Assembly (NCBI GenBank): GCA_002415085.1
Contig: DIBV01000017.1
Coordinates: forward strand, 124,001-188,000
DNA from: Arsukibacterium sp. UBA5043
Lineage (GTDB): Bacteria > Pseudomonadota > Gammaproteobacteria > Enterobacterales > Alteromonadaceae
DNA: 64,000 nt
Direction: 5' to 3'
Shown here: one piece after another, positions 8,113 to 17,179 of the stretch
Position numbering within the stretch: position 1 is the stretch's first letter
Layout of the letters: every line of letters starts with the position of its first letter
Made by a program: the position numbers and the translations under genes
Notes under the pieces: model-generated
What the model saw: the letters and a program-made list of their open reading frames with translations, nothing else
The model's database searches: none
What the model was told of the DNA's origin: nothing

Positions 8113-8517
8113 ATGAATATTGAATCTTATGCCGACTTAATCCGCGCTGCCGGCATCCAGGATGAACCGCAACGTTTGCTGTTTGTGTTTGCCAAAGCCG
8201 AATTGCCCAATGGTTTTACCGATAGCCAGAAAAATAACTTTGAAAATGGCCAGGGGGGCGCCTTAGCACCGGTGCTGTGTGTAGATAAACTGCCTGACGA
8301 AGTCGTCGAATTCAGCACCTTGGTAGCTGAGTCAGAGAAAACCGGAATAGACTGGGATATCGCTTTTGTCTCAGCAATTGCGGGGCGCGGCAGCTTTGCT
8401 CCAAACAGTGATGAGGCCAGCCAACCACTTAAAATGATGACTGAAAAAATTCAGGGCGGCATGATTGCCGATTTCCTGACTTTTAATAAAGCCGGCGATT
8501 TAGTGGCGTTGTATTAA
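8113..8517 (+). CDS. Conserved small cytosolic protein of unknown function
   Basis: A 134-residue acidic protein without signal peptide or TM segment. It has motifs such as LLFVFAKAELP, GQGGALAPVLCVDK and DWDIAFVSA. Relatives in Proteobacteria are sometimes labelled ribonucleotide reductase subunit alpha, but I see no catalytic motif of that enzyme and consider that label unreliable. The NarL-type palindrome and heptamers just upstream suggest control by nitrate or by a related NarL-family regulator. It is convergent with hemN. Confidence 0.75.
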   Translation: MNIESYADLIRAAGIQDEPQRLLFVFAKAELPNGFTDSQKNNFENGQGGALAPVLCVDKLPDEVVEFSTLVAESEKTGIDWDIAFVSAIAGRGSFAPNSDEASQPLKMMTEKIQGGMIADFLTFNKAGDLVALY

Positions 8518-8536
8518 CCTCCCTCCAGATAGCTTT

Positions 8537-8571
8537 GGGGCGCCCTTTTTCACTGATAAACGGGCGTCCCC
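8537..8571. terminator. Hairpin between convergent 8113 gene and hemN
   Basis: GGGGCGCCC (8537-8545) pairs with GGGCGTCCCC (8562-8571) with one bulged T; a run of five T lies in the loop. It sits 20 bp after one stop and 7 bp before the other. No long U tract follows the stem, so terminator function is only likely. Confidence 0.45.
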
Positions 8572-8577
8572 TCAGAA

Positions 8578-9939
8578 TTACACTACTTTTGAATAGCGCT
8601 GCTGGCCCTGGGTTAAATAGGCGTCAAAGCAGGCGCAGATGCTGCGCACCCAGAGCCGCTCGGCGTCGGTGACTTTAATCCGCCCGGCAGTTACCTCTAC
8701 CAGGCCATCTTCGATAAAGGGCTGCAAGCGCTCCAGCGCCTCGGCAAAGTAATGCCAGAAGTTGTCAAGCAGCCATTGCTGGCAAAACGCAGCTATATCT
8801 AATTCAAAATGGCAGATTAACTGGCTGATTAACGCTGCGCGGATTTTATCATCGGCATTTAAACTAAAACCGCGTTCGGTGGGAAGCTGGCCATCACTGA
8901 TAGCCGCATAATAGGCGGGCAGCTCTTTGCTGTTTTGCCACAGCACACCACTTACCTGACTGATACTGGATACTCCCAGGCCAATCAGGGCGTCCTGGCC
9001 TGCGGTGGTATAACCCTGAAAATTACGTTGTAACTTACCCGCTCGCTGCGCTTTGGCTAAGGCATCGCCTGGTCTGGCAAAGTGGTCCATACCAATAAAC
9101 TGATAACCTGCCGCAACAAAACGTTCAATCGCCAGTTGCATCAGTTCCAGCTTTAATGGCGCATCTGGCAGGCTGCTATCGGCTATTTTACGCTGGGCCG
9201 CAAAACGTTCAGGAATATGGGCGTAGCTAAACAGCGAAATACGGTGCGGGTTCAGGCGGATAATTTCATCGACCGTTTGGGCGAAGCTGGCCGGTTGCTG
9301 AAATGGCAGACCGTAGATTAAATCCAGGTTAATCGAGCTGAAGCCCAGCTCAGTGCTCAGCTTTACCTGATGGCGAATTAAATCAGTATCCTGCACCCGG
9401 TTAATAGCAATTTGCACTTTTTCATCTAAATCCTGCACGCCAAAACTGACCCGGTTAAACCCCAGGGTGCGTAAATGGCGTAATTTTTCATCACTGCAGC
9501 TGCGTGGGTCAATTTCGATACTGATTTCAGCGTCTGGCGTTATCGTAAAGTGATTATCTAATAGCGCCATTAACCGGCTTAACTGCACTTCGGTTAAAAA
9601 GGTGGGCGTGCCGCCGCCTAAATGCAGTTGATTAATTTGCTTGCTCTTTAACAGCGGAGCATACAGCGACATTTCCTGCGCTAAGGCATCAAGATAGGTA
9701 TCGGCTTTATGCTGATGGCGGGTAATGACTTTATTGCAGCCGCAGTAATAACAAAGCTTGTGGCAAAACGGGATATGCAAATACAGGCTAAGCTCAGCCG
9801 GACTTTGGCTGACCGCCTCCAGTATTTGCACCGGATCAAAGTTGCTACTAAGCGCCAGCGCCGTTGGATACGAGGTATAACGCGGGCCGTTAATATTGTA
9901 CTTGCTGATTAACTTCGGGTCCCATTTGATACGTTGCAT
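8578..9939 (-). CDS. hemN: Oxygen-independent coproporphyrinogen III dehydrogenase
   Basis: Radical-SAM enzyme of anaerobic heme synthesis, converting coproporphyrinogen III to protoporphyrinogen IX. The 453-residue length fits HemN. The cluster motif is YLHIPFCHKLCYYCGCN with Cys59, Cys63 and Cys66 (CxxxCxxC), followed by LGGGTPTFL. The N-terminal signature NGPRYTSYPTA is typical of HemN rather than HemW. The ATG at 9939 follows GAGGTAATA. Only a weak FNR half-like sequence lies upstream. Its neighbour ubiT points to a shared anaerobic programme. Confidence 0.95.
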   Translation of the reverse strand: MQRIKWDPKLISKYNINGPRYTSYPTALALSSNFDPVQILEAVSQSPAELSLYLHIPFCHKLCYYCGCNKVITRHQHKADTYLDALAQEMSLYAPLLKSKQINQLHLGGGTPTFLTEVQLSRLMALLDNHFTITPDAEISIEIDPRSCSDEKLRHLRTLGFNRVSFGVQDLDEKVQIAINRVQDTDLIRHQVKLSTELGFSSINLDLIYGLPFQQPASFAQTVDEIIRLNPHRISLFSYAHIPERFAAQRKIADSSLPDAPLKLELMQLAIERFVAAGYQFIGMDHFARPGDALAKAQRAGKLQRNFQGYTTAGQDALIGLGVSSISQVSGVLWQNSKELPAYYAAISDGQLPTERGFSLNADDKIRAALISQLICHFELDIAAFCQQWLLDNFWHYFAEALERLQPFIEDGLVEVTAGRIKVTDAERLWVRSICACFDAYLTQGQQRYSKVV

Positions 9940-10019
9940 TATTACCTCTGCTATTGCTTTGCTGTTTTGTGTTTGGACAGCTCGCTTACTGGCGGCCAGT
10001 ATAAAAGCGAATGAAAAAT

Positions 10020-10535
10020 CTAAGTTTGATCTATCGCAGGCTTAGCGGAGCTTAATGTGGTTTGTTGTTGCGCTAACCAGTTTAGACCGCCCGATATCCC
10101 CGGCGGTAAGCGTTCTGGCCCTATACTGTCCAACAGGTTTTTGCAGTACAAACCCAGCTCGGTATCACCCAGCATTTGTAACCGACGGCGGAAAAATAAC
10201 GTATCCGGATCGGTGGTATTGCTTATCATGGCAATAAAATCAGCCAGTTCAGCTTTTAATAACAGGTCTTGTTGCGCGGGCATCAGCTGCACCTGCAAGC
10301 TACTGCCATCCAGGCTAATACCAAATTCCAGACCGATATCGGCAACATTGATCACCACCGACTTGTGCTGCATAAAATTAAGCTCACCGCTACTGAGCTC
10401 AGGCTGGAAAAACCGGTTTAATGCCAACTGTAACATGCAGCTTTGCATTCCCTTTGGCGCACAGCGGGTAAGCTGGCGTAACATTGGGGGTAGTGCCGCT
10501 ACCAACTTAGAGTTAACCCTTTTAATATCAAACAT
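10020..10535 (-). CDS. ubiT: UbiT, SCP2-domain lipid carrier for anaerobic ubiquinone synthesis
   Basis: A 171-residue protein with an SCP2-like fold (about 35-130, hydrophobic strands such as VVINVADIGLEFGISLDG) and the family's opening PPMLRQLTRCAPKGMQSCMLQLALNRFF. UbiT is the accessory factor that, with UbiU-UbiV, allows ubiquinone production without O2. It is divergent from ubiUV across a 110-bp gap and 80 bp upstream of hemN on the same strand. Confidence 0.9.
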   Translation of the reverse strand: MFDIKRVNSKLVAALPPMLRQLTRCAPKGMQSCMLQLALNRFFQPELSSGELNFMQHKSVVINVADIGLEFGISLDGSSLQVQLMPAQQDLLLKAELADFIAMISNTTDPDTLFFRRRLQMLGDTELGLYCKNLLDSIGPERLPPGISGGLNWLAQQQTTLSSAKPAIDQT

Positions 10536-10645
10536 ATAAAAGCCTTAGTGTCCGTTATCGTCCTATAATAAAACCACAGTACCGACCCCTTAGCTATGCC
10601 CTGTCGGAGGTAGCTGAGATAACTAATAAATTAATGAGGCGACAA

Positions 10646-11638
10646 ATGGAGCTGCTCTGCCCTGCTGGCAGTATGCCGGCGTTAAAGGCGGCCATTGAAC
10701 ATGGCGCCGACGCCGTGTATATCGGCTTAAAAGATGACACCAACGCCCGTCACTTTGCCGGGCTGAATTTTGACGAAGCCAGACTGAAAGATGCGGCGCG
10801 CTATGCTCATCAGCATGGTAAAAAATTACATGTGGCCATTAATACCTTTGCCCATCCGGATAACTATCAGCGCTGGCAGCAGGCGGTGGATGTTGCTGCC
10901 AATGCTGGCGCCGACGTGCTTATTCTGGCTGATATTGCCGTGCTGGCCTATGCCGCTGAGCGCTACCCTAAGCTGGAGCGGCATTTATCAGTGCAGGCTT
11001 CTGCAACCAATGCCGCGGCAATAAATTTTTACCGGCAGTTTGATATCAGCCGCGTCGTGTTACCGCGCGTGCTATCGATGCAGCAAGTGCGCGCTCTGGC
11101 CCGCAGCTGCGACATTGATCTTGAAGTGTTTGCTTTTGGCAGCCTGTGTATCATGGCCGAAGGCCGCTGTTATTTAAGCTCGTATATGACCGGTCAGTCA
11201 CCTAATACCGCAGGTGCCTGCTCACCTGCGGCTTTTGTTAACTGGCAGGATAACGACGGCACGCTGGAGTCGCGCTTAAACGGTATTTTAATTGATCGCT
11301 TTGCCCCGAATGAAACAGCTGGCTACCCCACCCTGTGCAAGGGTCGCTTTACTGTGGGCGATGACACTTACCATGCGCTGGAAGAGCCAACCAGCCTTAA
11401 CACCCTGGACTTACTGCCACAGCTGTATGCCGAAGGCATTAGCTCTTTGAAAATAGAAGGCCGCCAGCGCAGCCCGGCCTATGTGGCCCAAATTACCAAA
11501 GTTTGGCGTGCTGCCATCGATGCAGTAAAAAGCGCCCCCGATCATTTTAATGTACAACCAAAGTGGCAGCAGGTGTTGGCAGGTCTGGCTGAAGGCAGCC
11601 AGACCACGCTTGGCGCTTATCATCGGAAATGGAAATAA
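10646..11638 (+). CDS. ubiU: UbiU, Fe-S hydroxylase subunit for O2-independent ubiquinone synthesis
   Basis: Peptidase-U32-family protein that with UbiV hydroxylates ubiquinone precursors without O2, using a 4Fe-4S cluster. The start MELLCPAGSMPALKAAIEHG closely follows E. coli YhbU, and the ATG at 10646 has GAGG 6 nt upstream, so I prefer it to the in-frame ATG at 10634. The expected cluster cysteines are seen in FGSLCIMAEGRCYLSSY, GACSPA and PTLCKGR. The length of 330 residues equals the E. coli protein within one residue. It is followed within a few bases by ubiV. Confidence 0.95.
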   Translation: MELLCPAGSMPALKAAIEHGADAVYIGLKDDTNARHFAGLNFDEARLKDAARYAHQHGKKLHVAINTFAHPDNYQRWQQAVDVAANAGADVLILADIAVLAYAAERYPKLERHLSVQASATNAAAINFYRQFDISRVVLPRVLSMQQVRALARSCDIDLEVFAFGSLCIMAEGRCYLSSYMTGQSPNTAGACSPAAFVNWQDNDGTLESRLNGILIDRFAPNETAGYPTLCKGRFTVGDDTYHALEEPTSLNTLDLLPQLYAEGISSLKIEGRQRSPAYVAQITKVWRAAIDAVKSAPDHFNVQPKWQQVLAGLAEGSQTTLGAYHRKWK

Positions 11639-11643
11639 CAGCT

Positions 11644-12516
11644 ATGCAATTCTCATTAGGCCCGGTGCTTTATTTCTGGCCCAAAGCACAAATACTGCAG
11701 TTTTATCGCGAGGTGGCTGACAGCGACGTTGACATTGTTTACCTTGGCGAAACGGTCTGTAGTAAAAGGCGTGAGCTGAAATATGCCGATTATTTTGCGC
11801 TGGGGCAAATGCTGCGTGAAGCCGGCAAGCAGGTTTGTTTATCGTCTATGACCTTATATGAAGCGCCAAATGAGTTAAGAGAGCTGCGAAAATATGTTGA
11901 TAACGGCGAGTTTTTAGTCGAAGCCAATGACGTTGGCGCCATCAGCATGTTGCAGGAGCAATGCCTGCCGTTTGTCGCAGGCGCCGCCATTAATTGCTAC
12001 AACCAGCATACATTACGCCGCTTAATCAGCATGGGCATGACCCGCTGGGTGATGCCGGTAGAATTATCCGGCCAGTGGTTAAGCGATGTATTAAGCCAGA
12101 GTCTGGTAACTGATATCCGCGATTGCTTTACTACCGAAGTATTTAGTTTTGGTCATTTGCCGCTGGCGTGGAGCGGTCGCTGTTTTACTGCCCGCTCTGA
12201 GAACCGCAGTAAAGATCAGTGTGAATTGTGCTGCATTAATTATCCGCAGGGGCGCGAAGTAAAAAGCCAGGACGGTACTCAGGTCTTTGTGTTAAACGGT
12301 ATTCAGACGCAATCGGGTTACCGTTACAATTTGATAAACCAGCTACCCGCTATGCAAAACCTGGCAGATATTGTACGGTTAAGCCCACAACAAACCGGCA
12401 CTTTTGACTGGCTGGCTAAATTTAAGGCCAATCTTGATGGCAGCGCGCCGCAGCAACTAAACGCTACCGATAGTAATGGCTTCTGGCTGCAACTGGCAGG
12501 GATGGCCTGCGGTTAG
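11644..12516 (+). CDS. ubiV: UbiV, partner of UbiU
   Basis: Second U32-family subunit of the O2-independent ubiquinone hydroxylase. It opens with MQFSLGPVLYFWP, as in YhbV, so the ATG at 11644 is favoured over an in-frame ATG at 11629 that would overlap ubiU. Cluster cysteines are seen in GETVCSKRR and GRCFTARSENRSKDQCELCC. Translational coupling to ubiU is likely given the spacing of 5 bp. Confidence 0.93.
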   Translation: MQFSLGPVLYFWPKAQILQFYREVADSDVDIVYLGETVCSKRRELKYADYFALGQMLREAGKQVCLSSMTLYEAPNELRELRKYVDNGEFLVEANDVGAISMLQEQCLPFVAGAAINCYNQHTLRRLISMGMTRWVMPVELSGQWLSDVLSQSLVTDIRDCFTTEVFSFGHLPLAWSGRCFTARSENRSKDQCELCCINYPQGREVKSQDGTQVFVLNGIQTQSGYRYNLINQLPAMQNLADIVRLSPQQTGTFDWLAKFKANLDGSAPQQLNATDSNGFWLQLAGMACG

Positions 12517-12558
12517 TTAGCAAAAAAGTACAGTGCTGACGCAGATTATCTAAGTGAG

Positions 12559-12653
12559 AATCGACTTACTCTAAGCTAACCGTTGCAGGCCCGGACGGCC
12601 GAATCGAGCCCCCAGGGATGGGTTCACGGCGTGTTAGCGTGGGTAAGTCGGTT
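12559..12653 (+). ncRNA. Structured intergenic element upstream of mogA (multi-branched hairpin)
   Basis: The sequence folds by eye into a junction. The outer stem pairs CGACTTAC (12562-12569) with GTAAGTCG (12643-12650), and the next stem pairs GCTAAC (12575-12580) with GTTAGC (12633-12638). Two inner hairpins follow: GGCC/GGCC (12588-12600) and GAGCCC/GGGTTC (12606-12625). It could be a mobile palindromic repeat of the kind scattered in Alteromonadales genomes or a cis-acting leader of mogA. I do not see the Moco riboswitch consensus. Confidence 0.55.
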
Positions 12654-12682
12654 CGTCTTATTTAACAAAACTTGGAATTTTA

Positions 12683-13219
12683 ATGACTAATCAAATCGCC
12701 AAAATTGGCATAGTTACAGTAAGCGATCGGGCCAGTGCCGGCATTTACGAGGATTTATCCGGTAAGGCAATTATCGACACTTTAACAGACTATTTAAGCA
12801 GCGACTGGCAGGCAGAGTACCGGCTGATCCCGGATGAGCAGCCTTTAATCGAGCATATTCTTCGTAAACTGGCTGATGAACAGGGTTGCTGTTTAATTGT
12901 CACAACCGGTGGCACTGGCCCAGCAAAACGCGACGTTACGCCCGAAGCAACCGAAGCCGTGTGTGAGCGGATGATGCCTGGCTTTGGTGAGCTGATGCGC
13001 ACGGAATCCTTAAAATATGTGCCCACGGCCATATTGTCGCGTCAAACCGCCGGCCTGCGCGGCAGCTGCCTTATTATTAATCTGCCGGGTAAACCCAAAG
13101 CCATTCGCCAGTGTTTAGATGCGGTATTTCCGGCGGTGCCCTACTGCATTGATTTAATGGATGGACCTTTTTTGCAGTGCGATGAAGATGTGATTAAGCC
13201 GTTTCGACCAAAAAAATAG
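12683..13219 (+). CDS. mogA: Molybdopterin adenylyltransferase
   Basis: Activates molybdopterin by adenylation for molybdate insertion. The 178-residue protein has the MoCF_biosynth fold with SDRASAGIYEDLSG near the N-terminus, the nucleotide motif TTGGTGPAKRDVTPEAT and the LPGKPKAIRQCL segment. The C-terminal VPYCIDLMDGP matches MogA better than MoaB. It is preceded by the structured element at 12559-12653. The cofactor serves nitrate reductase, in line with the NarK genes nearby. Confidence 0.93.
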   Translation: MTNQIAKIGIVTVSDRASAGIYEDLSGKAIIDTLTDYLSSDWQAEYRLIPDEQPLIEHILRKLADEQGCCLIVTTGGTGPAKRDVTPEATEAVCERMMPGFGELMRTESLKYVPTAILSRQTAGLRGSCLIINLPGKPKAIRQCLDAVFPAVPYCIDLMDGPFLQCDEDVIKPFRPKK

Positions 13220-13268
13220 CAGTGTGGAACATAGTGCCGCAGCCATTAGCTCCGGCACGATTTGTAAC

Positions 13269-13676
13269 TTAGCGTTGATATTCTCCAACGCGTTCAGGTT
13301 GATATAACACTTCGAGAATTTCTACCGTGCGGCTCTGACCATTTGGCATCGGCCATTCCAGTGACTGACCAACAGCTAACCCCAGTAACGCACTCCCCAC
13401 AGGAGCGAAAATCGATATCTGATGTTCACTTTTAGCATCTTGCGGATATACCAGTGTTTTCTCAAACACCTTGCTATCACCGGCGAATTTAAAACGCACT
13501 GTAGAATTCATACTAACTACATCTGCTGGCATATTAACCGGCTCAACAATAGTTGCGCGGTCTAACTCACTCTCCAGCGTTTCGAGTTCTGGCGTCATCC
13601 GAGGCACTTTTTCAATCAGCGCTTCTATTCTGTCCATGTCGACAGCGGAAACAGTAATGGTAGGTTTTGAACTCAT
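13269..13676 (-). CDS. rnk: Rnk-type regulator, GreA/GreB family
   Basis: A 135-residue protein with a short N-terminal helical part (MDRIEALIEKVP) and the C-terminal GreA/B-like domain (VVSMNSTVRFKF, ISIFAPVGSALLGLAVGQ, EWPMPNGQ). Rnk binds RNA polymerase near the secondary channel and affects nucleoside diphosphate kinase levels. The length fits Rnk. It has its own upstream region, and the terminator of the next gene lies just upstream. Confidence 0.88.
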   Translation of the reverse strand: MSSKPTITVSAVDMDRIEALIEKVPRMTPELETLESELDRATIVEPVNMPADVVSMNSTVRFKFAGDSKVFEKTLVYPQDAKSEHQISIFAPVGSALLGLAVGQSLEWPMPNGQSRTVEILEVLYQPERVGEYQR

Positions 13677-13712
13677 TAAACACTCCTGAAAATGACAGCC
13701 TTTGAAAAAAAG

Positions 13713-13745
13713 AAAAGCCCGCCGGCACTGGCCGTCGGACTTTTA
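13713..13745 (-). terminator. Rho-independent terminator of the narK-kinase operon
   Basis: On the minus strand an imperfect stem of AAAAGTCCGACGGCC with GCCGGCGGGCTTTT is followed by a T-rich tract (CTTTTCTTTTTTTC). It lies 43 bp past the stop of the PP2C-kinase gene. Confidence 0.75.
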
Positions 13746-13787
13746 CACAATCTGAACGTTATAACGCCACAGCCTCAAAAAAGCAAG

Positions 13788-15539
13788 TTAACCACGAAGC
13801 AAAAACAACCACACCACCAGCAATAACGTGATAAACCAGAAACCCGATAACAGCTGCCAGAAAAGCAGCGGGTTGGTTTTGTGTTGTTGTTTAACTTCCT
13901 CGTGCAAAAATGCCGGGTTTGGTTGTTGTAAATCGGTCAGTAGCTGATTAATACTCTGATAGCGCTGCGATAAATCTAAACTCACCCCTTTTTGTAAGGC
14001 CCGGTCGAACCAGGTTGGAATGACCGGGTTAAACTGGCTGCTACTGCGATAACGCAGTTTGTCGTAATCGGCCGCCGTGCGGCAATTTTCAACGGTTTGA
14101 CCATAAGGTAAATGACCACCACTGAACAGCTCGTACGCAATGGTAGCCAGCGCATAAATATCGCCCTGGACGCCAGAGTTATGCCCAAGCAGATAGTGTG
14201 GATCAGAATAAGCGGCGGTACCCAGTGCCGTTTCATGCTGCAGCGCGCTGTATATTTCCGCCAGACCAGCCACATAGACTGAGCCAAAATCAACAATTTT
14301 CAAGCTGCCATCTTCCAGGTAAATAATATTGCCGGGCTTTAAATCCTGATGGATAGCACCCATCCGGTGGAAAGCTTTTAAACCTTCGGCAATTTGTTTT
14401 ACCAGCTTAATTGCCAATGCCGGTTTTAACGGTTTGGGTTGGGTCTCAAACCATTGCTCTAAACTCTGGCCCGGCAAATACTCCATCAGGTAGTATAAAA
14501 AGGTCCGTGGCCGGTGCTGGCGCACTACCTTTACCACGTAGTCTGACTCTATCCGCAGGCCGATCCATTCTTCGCGGATAAAACGATCAATATAAAGAAC
14601 ATCATCATCGTAGTTCAGTGAAGGGCATTTCAGCACCATTTGCCGGGCAGTGCTTTTTACAGCAGCGCTCTCATCTTCAACCAAATATAAATGGCTGCGG
14701 CTGCTGGCAAATAATTCGCGCAGTACTTTATAACCATCCAGCTTCATGCCGGGGCTAAGCGCCGGCGGAAATGGCAGCCTTGTCAGATGCTGATTTAAAT
14801 CATCCAGGCTTTGCTCAGGCAGTGCCGTTATTTCAAGCAAAATCAGGCTGATATTATCATCACTGTCCTGCGCTAACGCCTGCTGCTTAAGCTGCTGCGC
14901 GGTTTGCTGTAAATCGACCGCGGCTGACACTGCCTGCTGCAGTGCATCCGGGCTGATAAAATCAGACAGGCCATCGGAGCACAGTAAAAAGCGGTCACCC
15001 ATTCTAATGCTGATACTACCGTGCTGTAACTCGATGTGGGCATCCATCCCCAGGGCCCGGCCGAGAAACTGACGTTGCTCTGATAATATCGTGGTATGGT
15101 CCTGACTAAGTTGCACCAGCACGCCTTCGCGCCAGTGATACAAGCGGCTATCGCCAATATGAAAAAAATGCGCGGTCTGCGATTTCAGTACCAGCGCGGT
15201 AAATGTCGTCAGGTAGCCTTTTTGGTTGTGCGCAAACTGATGGCTCAGCTCGTACAACTCATTGTTAATGGTTGCCAGCAACTGCTCGGCACTATAGGCC
15301 ACCGACCAGCTATCCGGCGTCTGACAGTATTCACGGCAAAACCGGCTTACCGCCCGCTCGCTGGCTTGCCGGCCAGCCTCCGCTGTGCTTACGCCATCGG
15401 CCAGGGTAAAACAGGCGCCTTTGTAAGTTAACAGGTGAGGATCGGCGGGTATATCAACCGCCACAGCATCTTCGTTGGCCGGCTTAACGCCGGCCTCGCA
15501 AATACTGCTATAGCAAAGTTGCAGCTCAGATCCCGACAC
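13788..15539 (-). CDS. PP2C phosphatase / Ser-Thr kinase fusion with C-terminal membrane anchor
   Basis: A 583-residue protein with three parts. The PP2C phosphatase (about 1-240) shows ANEDA, LADGVS, GDSRLYHW, CSDGLSDF and DDNIS. The Hanks-type kinase (about 265-530) shows VLKCPSL, IHQDLKPGN and the DFGSVY loop. A TM helix ends the chain (LLSGFWFITLLLVVWLFLLRG). GTG at 15539 has AAGGA 7 nt upstream. It follows narK by 30 bp and is surely co-transcribed. A kinase-phosphatase beside nasA is also known in Pseudomonas (PA1782 region), so control of nitrate uptake or assimilation is a reasonable inference. Confidence 0.9.
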   Translation of the reverse strand: MSGSELQLCYSSICEAGVKPANEDAVAVDIPADPHLLTYKGACFTLADGVSTAEAGRQASERAVSRFCREYCQTPDSWSVAYSAEQLLATINNELYELSHQFAHNQKGYLTTFTALVLKSQTAHFFHIGDSRLYHWREGVLVQLSQDHTTILSEQRQFLGRALGMDAHIELQHGSISIRMGDRFLLCSDGLSDFISPDALQQAVSAAVDLQQTAQQLKQQALAQDSDDNISLILLEITALPEQSLDDLNQHLTRLPFPPALSPGMKLDGYKVLRELFASSRSHLYLVEDESAAVKSTARQMVLKCPSLNYDDDVLYIDRFIREEWIGLRIESDYVVKVVRQHRPRTFLYYLMEYLPGQSLEQWFETQPKPLKPALAIKLVKQIAEGLKAFHRMGAIHQDLKPGNIIYLEDGSLKIVDFGSVYVAGLAEIYSALQHETALGTAAYSDPHYLLGHNSGVQGDIYALATIAYELFSGGHLPYGQTVENCRTAADYDKLRYRSSSQFNPVIPTWFDRALQKGVSLDLSQRYQSINQLLTDLQQPNPAFLHEEVKQQHKTNPLLFWQLLSGFWFITLLLVVWLFLLRG

Positions 15540-15569
15540 CTGTTAATCCTTATTTAACCAGCAACACGC

Positions 15570-17066
15570 CTAACCAACGTTTATCCGAAACACAGTACCG
15601 TCTTCCCCTACTTCGGTAATATGACCTTTGGGATCATCTAAAAACATTACCGCTACCAGGCCAACCAGGGCAGATGCCGCTATCACATAGAAAAACAAAC
15701 TGTAGCTGACATAACTTAGCACTGTTAAATAAACGACTGCACCAACGTTACCATAGGCACCGGCCATACCGGCAATCTGGCCGGTCATGCTGCGTTTAAT
15801 CAGAGGCACTATAGCAAATACCGCGCCTTCTCCGGCCTGAACAAAAAAGCTGCAAGCCATCGTTGCCAGCACTGCCAGCGGGATCCACCAGTGGCTGTCC
15901 ATCAGCCCCATTAAGAAGTAGCCTGCCGCCAGACCACCAATTAAGATCAGCATACTTTTACGCCGGCCAAATTTATCGGAAAACCAGCCGCCCATCGGCC
16001 GTGACACTAAATTCATAAAGGCAAAACCCGACGCCAGTAAACCGGCTTTTACCGCACTTAAACCGTCAAAGGTTTCCAGAAAATACAATGGCAGCATAGA
16101 TACCACTGCCAGCTCAGAGCCAAAAGTAGCAAAGTAGGCAATATTTAATATCCCCACCTGCTTAAAACTGTATTTATCGGTCTCTGGCACCCCAACCCGT
16201 AAATGTTCGGCATTAATCCGCCAGGTTTGCTGGGTTTGGACGATAAATAACAGCAATAATACACCCCACAACGTATACATCATATTGACAGAGAATAAAT
16301 TAACCCCGGCCGGTGATAAACGCCAGGCCAGCATGCCCAATGCCAGATGCATCGGAATATTCATCAGAATAAGGCCCCACAGCGCACCCCAGCTTGTCAC
16401 CACCATAGCGCCGGTTTTTTTCGGTTTAAAATACATTGAGCCTTTGGGGGTATTGCGGGCAAATTTATAAAATATCAGCGAATACACTGCACTTATCACC
16501 CCGACAGTGCCAATCGCATACCGCCAGCCATTTTCGCCGCCATAAGCCAGTGCCAATAGCGGTAAGCTCATTGCTGCTGCGGCAGAGCCAAAATTGCCCC
16601 AGCCACCATATATACCCTCTGCCGTTCCTACCTGATGGTGCGGAAACCACTCGCCGACCAGACGAATGCCAACTACAAAACCGGCACCGACAAAGCCAAG
16701 TAAAAAGCGAAATAACGCCAGCGCGGCATAGGTATCGGCAAAAGCAAAGCCGATACACAGCACTGCTGAGATAAACAGCAGCAAAGAATACATAATCCGC
16801 GGACCATAGCGGTCTACCAGCATGCCCACTACTATCCGTGCCGGGATCGTTATGGCCACGTTTAAAATCAGCAGTGCTTTAACCTGCGCATCGGTAAGGG
16901 CAAGCGCTTCTTTAATATGAATAAGCAAAGGTGCGTGGGCAAACCACATTACAAAAGTCAAAAAGAATGCAAACCAGGTAAGGTGCAGCATTTTTATTTT
17001 TTGTTCGGCAAAATTAAGCAGGTTTAACCCGCTGCCGCTATTTGTTGATAAAGCAGGGCCAGCCAT
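15570..17066 (-). CDS. narK: NarK/NasA-type nitrate/nitrite MFS transporter
   Basis: A 498-residue MFS permease with about 12 TM segments. Two nitrate-signature segments are visible, [16 protein letters not shown] and [15 protein letters not shown], plus Arg residues in [10 protein letters not shown] and the MFS loop [12 protein letters not shown] at 17066 has GGAGG 5 nt upstream; the upstream in-frame TTG start has none. It resembles NarK2/NasA proteins. The upstream FNR-type and NarL-type sites point to anaerobic, nitrate-induced expression. The downstream gene is the PP2C-kinase. Confidence 0.9.
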   Translation of the reverse strand: MAGPALSTNSGSGLNLLNFAEQKIKMLHLTWFAFFLTFVMWFAHAPLLIHIKEALALTDAQVKALLILNVAITIPARIVVGMLVDRYGPRIMYSLLLFISAVLCIGFAFADTYAALALFRFLLGFVGAGFVVGIRLVGEWFPHHQVGTAEGIYGGWGNFGSAAAAMSLPLLALAYGGENGWRYAIGTVGVISAVYSLIFYKFARNTPKGSMYFKPKKTGAMVVTSWGALWGLILMNIPMHLALGMLAWRLSPAGVNLFSVNMMYTLWGVLLLLFIVQTQQTWRINAEHLRVGVPETDKYSFKQVGILNIAYFATFGSELAVVSMLPLYFLETFDGLSAVKAGLLASGFAFMNLVSRPMGGWFSDKFGRRKSMLILIGGLAAGYFLMGLMDSHWWIPLAVLATMACSFFVQAGEGAVFAIVPLIKRSMTGQIAGMAGAYGNVGAVVYLTVLSYVSYSLFFYVIAASALVGLVAVMFLDDPKGHITEVGEDGTVFRINVG

Positions 17067-17129
17067 AACATCCTCCAAAGGATTATCACTAAACTGCAGC
17101 CAGTGTAGAGAGACTGAAACCGAAAATCA

Positions 17130-17143
17130 TTGATATAAAACAA
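17130..17143 (-). promoter_or_regulatory. FNR/DNR-type box upstream of narK
   Basis: TTGATATAAAACAA has a full TTGAT half-site, a 4-bp spacer and AACAA, one base off ATCAA. Its centre is about 70 bp upstream of the narK ATG at 17066, which would place the start of transcription near 17095 if it works from -41.5. Confidence 0.6.
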
Positions 17144-17179
17144 AGCAGAAATTTTATTTTCATATAAAAAACAACAATA

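Noticed and set aside
8127-8318. Minus-strand 63-codon frame inside the 8113 gene
   Set aside because: Antisense shadow without ribosome site.
10030-10045. FNR box upstream of hemN
   Set aside because: TTGAT is present but the second half (CGCAG) does not match.
12559-12653. Moco riboswitch before mogA
   Set aside because: Stems do not match the known consensus as far as I can recall; kept as an unspecified structured element.
16436-16774. Plus-strand 112-codon frame inside narK
   Set aside because: Lies wholly antisense to a well supported transporter gene and shows no protein-like features.
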